Part shown: positions 1-6,272 of the stretch, one piece after another
How positions within the stretch are numbered: position 1 is the stretch's first letter
Layout: every line of letters begins with the position of its first letter
Assembly (NCBI GenBank): GCA_945788155.1
Contig: CALZKX010000169.1
Span: 1 to 6,612 of the forward strand
Length of the DNA stretch: 6,612 nt
Source: an uncultured Flavobacteriaceae bacterium
GTDB lineage: Bacteria; Bacteroidota; Bacteroidia; Flavobacteriales; Flavobacteriaceae
Direction: 5' to 3'
Notes under the pieces: model-generated
Told to the model about the DNA's origin: nothing
Databases searched by the model: none
Seen by the model: the letters and a program-made list of their open reading frames with translations, nothing else
Made by a program: the position numbers and the translations under genes

Positions 1-1279
1 TACCAAAATCTTCTCCCATTTTTTGAACGGCTTGGTTCATTAATGGAGGTCCACAGAAATATAATTCTATATCTTCTGGAGACTCATGATGATTCAAATA
101 GTTATCTATCACACAATTATGAATAAATCCAACAAAACCATCACCAGACTCATCATTAATATCTGTTTTAACTTTCCAATTATCTTCAGGTAAAGGTTCA
201 GATAATGCTAAGTAAAATTTAAAGTTTGGAAAATCTTTTTCTAAATCATGGAAGTGCTCTAAATAGAACAATTCACGTTTAGAACGTCCTCCATACCAAT
301 AGGTTACTTTTCTACCAGTTTTTAAGGTTTTAAATAAATGATATAAGTGTGAACGCATTGGCGCCATTCCTGCTCCACCACCTACATAAAGCATTTCACT
401 TTCAGACTCATTGATAAAGAACTCACCGTAAGGTCCTGAAATAGTAACTTTATCGCCTGGTTTTTGTGCAAAAATATAAGACGATGCAATACCTGGATTT
501 ACGTCCATCCATCCATTTTTGTTACGATCCCAAGGTGGAGTCGCAATACGAACGTTGAGCATAATTTCACGCCCTTCAGCTGGATAAGAAGCCATGGAGT
601 AGGCTCTCTCTACTGTTTCATCGTTCTTCATCACTAATGGCCAAAGACCAAATTTATCCCATTCTGCTTGAAACTTATCTGGTGTTTCATGTTCTTCGGG
701 ATGTGCCGTAATATCCATTTCTGAATATTTTATTTCACATGGTGGAATTTCAATTTGAATATATCCTCCTGCTTTATAGCCCATATCCTCAGGGATTTCA
801 ACAACAAATTCTTTAATGAATGATGCTACGTTATAGTTACGCACAACAGTTGCTTCCCATTTCTTGATTCCAAAAACTTCTTCAGGAATGGTAATTTCCA
901 TGTCCTGCTTTACCTTAACTTGACAAGCCAATCGTACACCGTGTTGTAGTTCTTTACGTGTAAAATGAGGTGTTTCGGTTGGTAATGCCTCTCCTCCACC
1001 TTCCAATACATGACATTCACACTGTATGCAAGTTCCACCACCTCCACAAGCTGATGGCAAGAATATTTTTTGTGCGCTTAAAGTTGTTAATAAAGTATCT
1101 CCAGAGGCGACTTCTATTTCACGTTCATCATTTATCTTGATCTTTACTGGTCCAGATGGTGATAATTTTTGTTTAACGACCAATAACAATATTACTAATA
1201 ATAATGTAACAACTAAAAACGCAATTATAGTTGCTATTACAGTCCCTAAAGTACTTGCGGCTAATATCATGCTATTCAT
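1..1279 (-). CDS. nqrF: Na+-NQR subunit F, NADH dehydrogenase/ferredoxin-type subunit (3' end cut by window edge)
   Basis: This is the electron-input subunit. It oxidises NADH at FAD and passes electrons through a 2Fe-2S cluster to the membrane subunits. The ATG at 1279 gives 426 codons before the window edge; the family usually ends a little beyond this point (V. cholerae about 408 aa in total), so roughly a dozen codons are missing. Residues about 5-35 form one N-terminal membrane anchor. A ferredoxin domain follows, with cluster cysteines C78, C84, C87 (C-x5-C-x2-C) and C119. The FAD-binding RAYSMAS motif is at 225-231, the nucleotide-binding GGGAGMAP motif at 300-307, and the C-terminal CGPP at 409-412. 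Residues about 191-204 look like an insertion relative to the proteobacterial protein. The start overlaps the nqrE stop by 8 bp (ATGAATAG), which suggests translational coupling. NqrF is recognised with confidence; other ferredoxin reductases lack this exact domain order with an N-terminal anchor. Confidence 0.97.
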   Translation of the reverse strand, partial: MNSMILAASTLGTVIATIIAFLVVTLLLVILLLVVKQKLSPSGPVKIKINDEREIEVASGDTLLTTLSAQKIFLPSACGGGGTCIQCECHVLEGGGEALPTETPHFTRKELQHGVRLACQVKVKQDMEITIPEEVFGIKKWEATVVRNYNVASFIKEFVVEIPEDMGYKAGGYIQIEIPPCEIKYSEMDITAHPEEHETPDKFQAEWDKFGLWPLVMKNDETVERAYSMASYPAEGREIMLNVRIATPPWDRNKNGWMDVNPGIASSYIFAQKPGDKVTISGPYGEFFINESESEMLYVGGGAGMAPMRSHLYHLFKTLKTGRKVTYWYGGRSKRELFYLEHFHDLEKDFPNFKFYLALSEPLPEDNWKVKTDINDESGDGFVGFIHNCVIDNYLNHHESPEDIELYFCGPPLMNQAVQKMGEDFG

Positions 1280-1985
1280 TTACTTTTGTATTGTTAGCTA
1301 ACTCCTTGTTGGTATTCTTAATTACAGTGTTAACTTGAGCTGTTTTTTCTTCTTTTGCTTCTTCATCGTCTCCAGTTAACATACCACCAAAACTCATGAA
1401 TCCAATGGCCATTAAACCAGTGATAATAAACGTGATCCCTAAGCCTCTTAATGCTGGTGGTACATTAGAATATCTAATTTTTTCACGAATGGCCGCAATT
1501 GTTAGAATTGCTAAAAAGAACCCTATTCCAGAACCAATTCCATATACTGTTGATAAACCTAGAGTTGGAATTTCTCGAGACTGCATAAATAATGACCCTC
1601 CAAGAATTGCACAGTTTACAGCAATTAACGGTAAGAAAATCCCCAATGAATTATATAATGATGGTAAAAACTTCTCAACAACAATTTCTACCAGTTGAAC
1701 CATAGTTGCAATGGTTGCTATAAAAAGTATAAACGATAGGAAACTTAAATCGTAAGCTGCATATTCTTCACCAAGCCAAGACAGTGCTCCTGGTTGTAAA
1801 ATGTATTGGTCTAATAACCAGTTTAGCGGTACAGTGATTGTCAATACAAAGATAACCGCAGCACCCAAACCAACTGCTGTGCTTACTTTTTTTGACACTG
1901 CTAGGTAAGAGCACATTCCTAGGAAGGTGGCAAATACCATGTTGTCTATAAATATCGATTTTAAAAATAATTCTATATGTTCCAT
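1272..1985 (-). CDS. nqrE: Na+-NQR subunit E, membrane subunit
   Basis: NqrE is a polytopic inner-membrane subunit that pairs with NqrD to hold an iron centre within the membrane, between the NqrF cluster and the NqrC flavin. The 237-residue product has about six hydrophobic segments. It carries the two cysteines expected of the family: C25 in the first helix (LGMCSYLAV) and C125 in the fourth (AVNCAILGG). RnfA is the paralogous subunit in Rnf complexes, but the neighbouring nqrA, nqrB, nqrC and nqrF decide for NQR. The ATG at 1985 places MEHIELFLKSIF at the N-terminus, as in homologues. The C-terminus from about residue 204 (GDDEEAKEEK onward, to 237) is a charged hydrophilic tail; V. cholerae NqrE ends near 198. 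The gene is 74 bp downstream of nqrD and overlaps nqrF by 8 bp. Confidence 0.96.
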   Translation of the reverse strand: MEHIELFLKSIFIDNMVFATFLGMCSYLAVSKKVSTAVGLGAAVIFVLTITVPLNWLLDQYILQPGALSWLGEEYAAYDLSFLSFILFIATIATMVQLVEIVVEKFLPSLYNSLGIFLPLIAVNCAILGGSLFMQSREIPTLGLSTVYGIGSGIGFFLAILTIAAIREKIRYSNVPPALRGLGITFIITGLMAIGFMSFGGMLTGDDEEAKEEKTAQVNTVIKNTNKELANNTKVNE

Positions 1986-2059
1986 ATTCTTTTAGTTTTC
2001 AGTCTCAGTCTCAGTTGACAGTATTTAACTGTTTATTGCGATTGTAAACTGTATACTGA
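1986..2059. repeat. CAGT/ACTG-rich spacer between nqrD and nqrE
   Basis: This non-coding 74-bp gap holds a short tandem repeat, CAGTCT-CAGTCT-CAGT, at 2000-2015. It is followed by a perfect 5-bp inverted repeat, ACAGT/ACTGT, at 2018-2022 and 2028-2032 with loop ATTTA. ACTG words occur again at 2048-2051 and 2055-2058. In total the tetramer or its complement occurs seven times in about 60 bp. The stem is too weak, and has no U-tract, to be a convincing terminator. The repeats are visible directly; a function (none, an expanding simple repeat, or a processing or translation signal inside the operon mRNA) is not established. Confidence 0.6.
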
Positions 2060-2704
2060 TTAGTCTTCAATTAGAGCTTTATTTCTACTTCGTTGAGCCC
2101 AGATAATAATTCCCAATGTAATCAATGCCATTGGTGCCAATAACATAAACCCATTGTTTTCATAACCCAGTGCATATAATCCTGTTTTTTCAATTGGATC
2201 TCCTAATACAGGAATTCCCAATAAGGTTCCTGCTCCTAAAAGTTCCCTAAAGAATCCTACCATGACTAAGATAATTCCGTAACCTGCTGCATTACCAATA
2301 CCATCAAGAAACGATTGCCAAGGACTATTTGCTAAAGCAAAGGCTTCAAAACGTCCCATAATGATACAATTTGTAATAATTAACCCTACAAAAACAGATA
2401 AGGTTTTACTGAGCTCATAGGCATAAGCCTTAAGCACTAAATCGACTATAATTACTAAAGTGGCAACAACAACCAATTGAACAATAATCCTGATTTTTGA
2501 AGGAATAATGTTACGCATTAGTGAAATAAGAACGTTACCAATACCCAACACAAACAATACTGCAATTGCCATTACAATAGATGCTTCGAGCTCAGCTGTA
2601 ATTGCAAGTGCCGAACAAATACCAAGTACTTGAATGGTAACCGGATTATTATCAAATAAAGGATCTTTGATTAATGCGGCGTCTTTTTTAGATAGAAGTC
2701 CCAT
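2060..2704 (-). CDS. nqrD: Na+-NQR subunit D, membrane subunit
   Basis: NqrD is the partner of NqrE: a polytopic inner-membrane protein that contributes two cysteines to the iron centre within the membrane, on the electron path from NqrF to NqrC. The 214-residue product matches the usual family length (about 210 aa). It begins MGLLSKKDAALIKDPLFDNN, the typical short cytoplasmic N-terminus, and then has about six hydrophobic helices. The expected cysteines are C30 (LGICSALAIT) and C113 (ITNCIIMGR). GRFEAFA follows the second cysteine and FFRELLG is at 151-157, both typical of NqrD/RnfE proteins. RnfE is the Rnf counterpart, but the complete nqr gene order excludes it. Only 3 bp separate it from nqrC upstream, so co-translation from one mRNA is likely. 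No Shine-Dalgarno sequence is seen before the ATG. Confidence 0.97.
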   Translation of the reverse strand: MGLLSKKDAALIKDPLFDNNPVTIQVLGICSALAITAELEASIVMAIAVLFVLGIGNVLISLMRNIIPSKIRIIVQLVVVATLVIIVDLVLKAYAYELSKTLSVFVGLIITNCIIMGRFEAFALANSPWQSFLDGIGNAAGYGIILVMVGFFRELLGAGTLLGIPVLGDPIEKTGLYALGYENNGFMLLAPMALITLGIIIWAQRSRNKALIED

Positions 2705-2707
2705 AAA

Positions 2708-3457
2708 CTAGTTTTTTAAATTTTTAAAATAAGATACGTACAGTTTTAACTCAGATTTTATCATTGCTGCCACACCATTACCTGTAATGGTCGCTCCTGC
2801 AATGGCATCTACCTCATTATCTGTTTTATCGATATTTTTTGGGTCTGCATTTGATTTTGATACGTTGACGCCTTTAAATGCACCATTTGAATCCATTAAA
2901 TGTTCGCCAATAAAATCGTCCATAAAAAAACGCTGGTTAATATTTGCTCCTAATCCAGCAGTTTCGCCTTTATGGTCAAAGAATGCACCTAAAATTACCA
3001 TATCCTTATCCATAGCCACATAAGCCCATATAGCGTCCCAAAGACCTTTGCCTCTAATTGGTGCAATGTAATATATTACGCCTTCTTTTTCACCAATCAA
3101 TAAAGGTAATCGTCTTTCATGCTTAGGGTCTTTTGCCAAGTTGTGCTCTTTTTTAAGATCTAACAAATAAGCATTTTCATCTTCGGTTATCTCATCACCT
3201 TGTATAATGAGTTGCTTGGTTATATATTTTGAAAATTCGCCACCAACCTTATCTTTAGAAACAAAGCTCATATCGTTGCCTTCATTTTCATTAACTCCCA
3301 TGGCGTACAAAATATTAAGTTGCTTTTCTATACGCTTGTTTTCGTCAATTCTATCTTTAAATCCTGCTGCTGCAAATGCCAATAATGAGCCAACAACTAT
3401 TACCATGCCTATGGCAAATAGTATGGTATATGAATTTTTATCTGTTCTCTTTTCCAT
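2708..3457 (-). CDS. nqrC: Na+-NQR subunit C, covalent-FMN subunit
   Basis: NqrC carries FMN attached by a phosphoester bond to a threonine and relays electrons from the NqrD/NqrE iron centre to NqrB. The 249-residue protein (V. cholerae about 257) has one N-terminal transmembrane helix at about 11-32, then a periplasmic FMN-binding domain. The flavinylation motif is D217-AIAGATIT, which makes T225 the attachment residue that an ApbE flavin transferase would modify. The conserved HKGETAGLGANI segment at 162-173 is the other hallmark of the fold. The motif has AGAT where SGAT is more usual; this is a mild change within the tolerated range. No apbE gene lies in the window. The gene is 4 bp downstream of nqrB and 3 bp upstream of nqrD. 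RnfG is the related Rnf subunit, excluded by context and length. Confidence 0.97.
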   Translation of the reverse strand: MEKRTDKNSYTILFAIGMVIVVGSLLAFAAAGFKDRIDENKRIEKQLNILYAMGVNENEGNDMSFVSKDKVGGEFSKYITKQLIIQGDEITEDENAYLLDLKKEHNLAKDPKHERRLPLLIGEKEGVIYYIAPIRGKGLWDAIWAYVAMDKDMVILGAFFDHKGETAGLGANINQRFFMDDFIGEHLMDSNGAFKGVNVSKSNADPKNIDKTDNEVDAIAGATITGNGVAAMIKSELKLYVSYFKNLKN

Positions 3458-3461
3458 CTTG

Positions 3462-4685
3462 TTATGCAGTTTTTGCTTTTAGACGCTTCAATCTTCGTTT
3501 TACATTTCCTTGCACCACATAATGGTCTATAGTTGGTGCAAATACATTCATTAACAATATTGCCAACATGACGCCTTCTGGATATGCTGGGTTGAATACG
3601 CGAATCATTATAGAAATGAATCCTATAAAAAACCCATAGATCCATTTACCTCTATTGGTTTGCGAGGCTGTTACAGGATCGGTTGCCATATATACAATAC
3701 CAAATGCTAAGCCTCCTATTAATAAATGGTGCCAAAACTCGGTACTCATCAAGCCATAAAACTTACTTCCTTGCGTAATCCATCCAGCATCAACTACAGC
3801 ATTAAAAATAAGTCCCATAACTATGGCTCCAATAACTGAAGACAACATGATGCGCCAACTACCTATTTTTGTAAAAATTAAGAATAGTCCACCTAACACG
3901 ATTAATAATGTTGAAGTTTCGCCGACAGAACCAGGAATAAATCCGTAGAACATTTCCATTACACTATGTGTAATTGGGTTGTTTTGAGCTATTCCGCCAA
4001 GAATGGTCTCACCAGAAATAGCATCGAGGTTTGCGCCTGCTGCAATTTCATTAGCTCTCTCTACAGCACCTTCTACCCAAACTTTATCACCACTCATCCA
4101 CGTTGGATAAGAGAAGAATAAAAATGCGCGAATAGTTAATGCAGGATTTAAGATGTTCATTCCTGTACCACCAAATACTTCTTTGCCAATTACAACGCCA
4201 AAGACTACAGCAACAGCAAGCATCCAAAGTGGAATATCTACAGGTACAATTAAAGGCACTAACATTCCTGTTACCAAATAACCTTCCTCTACTTCGTGTC
4301 CTTTAATTATGGCAAAAATAAATTCGATTCCCAAACCAACACCGTAAGACACAATAACCAATGGTAAAATTTTCCAGAAACCAATAGTGAAGTTCGCTAA
4401 GTTCCAAAACTCTGTACTAAAAAATCCAACAGCTCTTTCTATGTCTCCTAAAGCCAAATAATGTTGGTAACCTGCATTGAACATACCAAAGATTAAACAA
4501 GGAATTAGTGCTAAAATCACTGTATTCATTGTACGTTTTAAATCGTCGGCTGCTTTTATGTGAGTTCCGTTATGAGTTGTCTCATTTGGCATGAATAAAA
4601 ACGTATGGATAGCAGAAAATGCTGGCAACCATTTTTTGTCTTTATTCTTTTCTTTAAAATTATGTAATTTATTTTTCAAACCCAT
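3462..4685 (-). CDS. nqrB: Na+-NQR subunit B, covalent-FMN and riboflavin membrane subunit
   Basis: NqrB is the large membrane subunit, carrying a covalent FMN and a bound riboflavin. It receives electrons from NqrC, delivers them toward quinone, and contains the Na+ pathway. The 407-residue protein (V. cholerae about 415) has a hydrophilic N-terminus to about residue 50 and then about ten hydrophobic segments. Family signatures seen are GHEVEEGYLVTGMLVPLIVP (129-148), KEVFGGTGMNILNPAL (168-183), RAFLFFSYP (186-194) and ATDPVTAS (334-341). The expected flavin-attachment motif is D221-AISGET, with T227 as the candidate acceptor; here it reads SGET where SGAT is usual. The basic C-terminus (KRRLKRLKAK) is cytoplasmic by inference. 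The start at 4685 gives MGLKNKLHNF, in line with homologues. A 72-bp repeat-bearing spacer separates it from nqrA, while nqrC follows after 4 bp. Confidence 0.97.
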   Translation of the reverse strand: MGLKNKLHNFKEKNKDKKWLPAFSAIHTFLFMPNETTHNGTHIKAADDLKRTMNTVILALIPCLIFGMFNAGYQHYLALGDIERAVGFFSTEFWNLANFTIGFWKILPLVIVSYGVGLGIEFIFAIIKGHEVEEGYLVTGMLVPLIVPVDIPLWMLAVAVVFGVVIGKEVFGGTGMNILNPALTIRAFLFFSYPTWMSGDKVWVEGAVERANEIAAGANLDAISGETILGGIAQNNPITHSVMEMFYGFIPGSVGETSTLLIVLGGLFLIFTKIGSWRIMLSSVIGAIVMGLIFNAVVDAGWITQGSKFYGLMSTEFWHHLLIGGLAFGIVYMATDPVTASQTNRGKWIYGFFIGFISIMIRVFNPAYPEGVMLAILLMNVFAPTIDHYVVQGNVKRRLKRLKAKTA

Positions 4686-4693
4686 CTTGTAAT

Positions 4694-4723
4694 ATTTTTC
4701 ATTTCTCTTCGATCAATGAATAA
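4694..4723. repeat. Hairpin repeat copy 1, nqrA-nqrB spacer
   Basis: This is the first of two adjacent imperfect copies of a 28-30 bp unit. It begins ATTTTTCATTTC and ends TCAATGAATAA on the plus strand. Inside it, TTCATT (4698-4703) and AATGAA (4715-4720) form a perfect 6-bp inverted repeat around an 11-nt loop. The second copy starts 36 bp further right. The stem is AT-rich and is not followed by a U-tract in the operon mRNA, so it is not a normal intrinsic terminator. It lies just upstream of the nqrB start (on the mRNA, about 8 to 38 nt before the ATG), so an effect on nqrB translation or mRNA stability is conceivable but unproven. Confidence 0.65.
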
Positions 4724-4729
4724 AATGTT

Positions 4730-4757
4730 ATTTTTCATTTCGTTCCTCAATGAATAA
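4730..4757. repeat. Hairpin repeat copy 2, nqrA-nqrB spacer
   Basis: This is the second copy of the unit found at 4694-4723. It shares the ATTTTTCATTTC beginning and the TCAATGAATAA end, but its centre is 2 nt shorter. The inverted repeat TTCATT (4734-4739) and AATGAA (4749-4754) encloses a 9-nt loop, which reads GAGGAACGA in mRNA sense. It abuts the nqrA stop codon directly (4758-4760). Conservation of both arms with divergence of the loop suggests that the stem is the preserved element. Confidence 0.65.
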
Positions 4758-6113
4758 TTATCCAATTTCTTTAAGCATTAAGTCTAAACCTTCTCTTATA
4801 ATTTTTTGATGTGGTTGTTTAGACACACACACAAATTCTGTTAATGCAAAATCTTCAGGAGCAACTTCGTACATGCCAAGCGCTTCCATTTCATCAAGAT
4901 CTTTATACATACATGCTTTTAAGATTTGCATTGGGTAAATATCAAACGGAAAAACTTCTTCGTAAGTTCCTGTAATAACAAATGCACGATGTTCGCCATT
5001 AGTATTGGTATTTAAATCGTATTGTTTTTTAGGGTTTAACCAAGAAAAAGTAAGTGCTCTTGAAGTAGATATTTTATTAAAAATTGGCTTTGTCCACCCA
5101 AAAAACTCGTAATCGTCACCTTCAGGAATTATAGTAATTACATTACTGTAATAATCTAAATAGCCATCTGGTTTTATTTGCTTTCCACTTAACACATTTC
5201 CAGAGATAATACGAACATTGGCATCTTTTTCAACACCATAATCGTAAATCACAGTTGCAACTTCACTACCAATTTTAGTAGTAAAATATCTTGGTTTTTG
5301 CACTGATGACCCTACTAGAGCAACAACACGTTCTGCGTTGAATTTTCCAGTAAGTAATAATTCTCCAATTACAACTAGGTCTTGAGCGTTTACTGTCCAA
5401 ACGACCTCGCCTTTGTTTATTGGGTCTATTTTATTTATTAAAGTACCTACATTTCCTGAGGGATGTGGTCCCGAAACTTTATGAATAGTAACTCCTGTAA
5501 GTTTTGCTAATGGTGAGTTTGAGTTTTTACCAACTGAAACATTTACTTTACCATTAGTCAATTTTCCAAGTGCGCTCACAGCTGCTTGTAATTCGGCTTC
5601 TTTTCCTTGAAGTGTAAAATCTAAATCGGCTGCCAAAGGCGCACTAGCATAACCTGAAATAAAAATCGCTTTTGGTGATTTATTTGGATTTGCAATAACA
5701 TCGTAAGGACGTTGTTTTACAAATGGCCAACAACCAGATTCAAGCAATCTAGCTTTAACAGCTTCTGATGTTGCATTATCTAAATTAATAGCTCCAAAAT
5801 CCTGATACGTTTGCTCTTTATCAGCTTGAATTTTAATGGCTAAAATTTTACGTTTTTCTCCACGAGAAATCTCTATGATCTCGCCAGAAACTGGCGATGC
5901 AATTTTTACATCTTCATTAGCTTTATCAAAAAAAACAGGATCTCCTGCTTTAATTTTAGCACCAACTTTTACAATCATTTTAGGAATAATACTGTGGAAG
6001 TCTTCTGGTCTAATAGTATAAAAGTTACTGACGATTGCATTTTCTTTTGCTTTTTCGGCAGCACCTTTTAGCTTTATATCTAGACCTTTTTTAATACGAA
6101 TGTCGTTTGACAT
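4758..6113 (-). CDS. nqrA: Na+-NQR subunit A, peripheral quinone-site subunit
   Basis: NqrA is the cytoplasmic subunit of Na+-NQR that has been linked to quinone binding. It is the subunit that separates NQR from Rnf complexes. With the start at 6113 the product is 451 aa (V. cholerae about 446) and begins MSNDIRIKKGLDIKLKGAAE, which aligns with the usual opening IKKGLDLPI. An in-frame ATG at 6182 would add 23 residues rich in K, R and I that have no family counterpart. The best -7 box (6152-6159) lies downstream of that ATG, so 6113 is preferred. Using the 6113 start, a lipoyl/RnfC-like barrel region spans about 57-94 (GDPVFF, SPVSGEI), SGPHPSGNVGT is at 214-224, and FPFDIYPMQI is at 388-397. 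The C-terminal helix ends LDLMLKEIG. It is first in the operon, 72 bp ahead of nqrB. Confidence 0.96.
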   Translation of the reverse strand: MSNDIRIKKGLDIKLKGAAEKAKENAIVSNFYTIRPEDFHSIIPKMIVKVGAKIKAGDPVFFDKANEDVKIASPVSGEIIEISRGEKRKILAIKIQADKEQTYQDFGAINLDNATSEAVKARLLESGCWPFVKQRPYDVIANPNKSPKAIFISGYASAPLAADLDFTLQGKEAELQAAVSALGKLTNGKVNVSVGKNSNSPLAKLTGVTIHKVSGPHPSGNVGTLINKIDPINKGEVVWTVNAQDLVVIGELLLTGKFNAERVVALVGSSVQKPRYFTTKIGSEVATVIYDYGVEKDANVRIISGNVLSGKQIKPDGYLDYYSNVITIIPEGDDYEFFGWTKPIFNKISTSRALTFSWLNPKKQYDLNTNTNGEHRAFVITGTYEEVFPFDIYPMQILKACMYKDLDEMEALGMYEVAPEDFALTEFVCVSKQPHQKIIREGLDLMLKEIG

Positions 6114-6151
6114 ATGTTTGAAAATTGAAATTAGTTGTCTAAAAATCCGTG

Positions 6152-6159
6152 CAAATTTA
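6152..6159 (-). promoter_or_regulatory. Putative -7 promoter element for the nqr operon
   Basis: On the minus strand this reads TAAATTTG, a perfect match to the Bacteroidota -7 consensus TAnnTTTG. It lies 38 bp upstream of the nqrA ATG at 6113, giving an expected mRNA leader of about 30 nt. No TTG is found at the usual 17-23 bp upstream; the nearest, at 6173-6175, leaves only 13 bp. The box sits inside the imperfect palindrome CCGTAAATTTGCACGG (6148-6163), whose outer CCGT/ACGG arms pair, so an overlapping operator is possible. Assigned from sequence only. Confidence 0.5.
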
Positions 6160-6243
6160 CGGATTAAATAAACAATTTTCATAATAAATTAACTATAATT
6201 TTAGCAAACATTTTCTCATTTAAAATTGGAATACAGAATTGTC

Positions 6244-6251
6244 TATCTTTA
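6244..6251 (+). promoter_or_regulatory. Possible -7 promoter element for the divergent DUF6090 gene
   Basis: TATCTTTA matches TAnnTTTG at all fixed positions but the last, and lies 21 bp before the ATG at 6273. A TTG at 6226-6228 could be the -33 element, but its 15-bp spacing is slightly short. The call is weak. The 159 bp between the nqrA and DUF6090 starts (6114-6272) hold this site and the nqrA box, and nothing else was recognised there. Confidence 0.35.
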
Positions 6252-6272
6252 GCAATTACTAAGACAAAAGAT

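Noticed and set aside
1026..1301. Plus-strand open frame of 91 codons opposite the nqrF start
   Set aside because: It lies antisense to the nqrF ferredoxin domain and anchor, has low-complexity Asn/Thr-rich content and no recognisable family; it is a shadow of a real gene.
1396..1698. Plus-strand open frame of 100 codons inside nqrE
   Set aside because: It is entirely antisense to conserved NqrE coding sequence, with no start signal and no family resemblance.
2018..2032. Intrinsic terminator between nqrD and nqrE
   Set aside because: A 5-bp stem with no following U-run on the minus-strand transcript is too weak, and termination there would uncouple nqrE and nqrF from the rest of the complex.
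2787..3482. Two plus-strand open frames (2787-3023 and 3207-3482) opposite nqrC
   Set aside because: Both mirror NqrC codons, including the conserved flavin motif region; they have no independent evidence.
3409..3645. Minus-strand 78-codon frame overlapping the nqrB/nqrC junction
   Set aside because: It is an out-of-frame reading of the nqrB 3' end and nqrC 5' end, and its product is unlike any membrane or soluble family.
4686..4757. Intrinsic terminator between nqrA and nqrB
   Set aside because: The hairpins are AT-rich with only 6-bp stems, and the mRNA after each stem is A-rich rather than a U-tract.
5836..6021. Plus-strand 61-codon frame inside nqrA
   Set aside because: It is antisense to the NqrA N-terminal domain; no support.
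1272..6113. Rnf complex (rnfABCDGE) as an alternative identity
   Set aside because: An nqrA-type gene is present, gene order is A-F of nqr, and NqrF has the FAD/NADH reductase plus ferredoxin architecture; Rnf has RnfB and RnfC instead.
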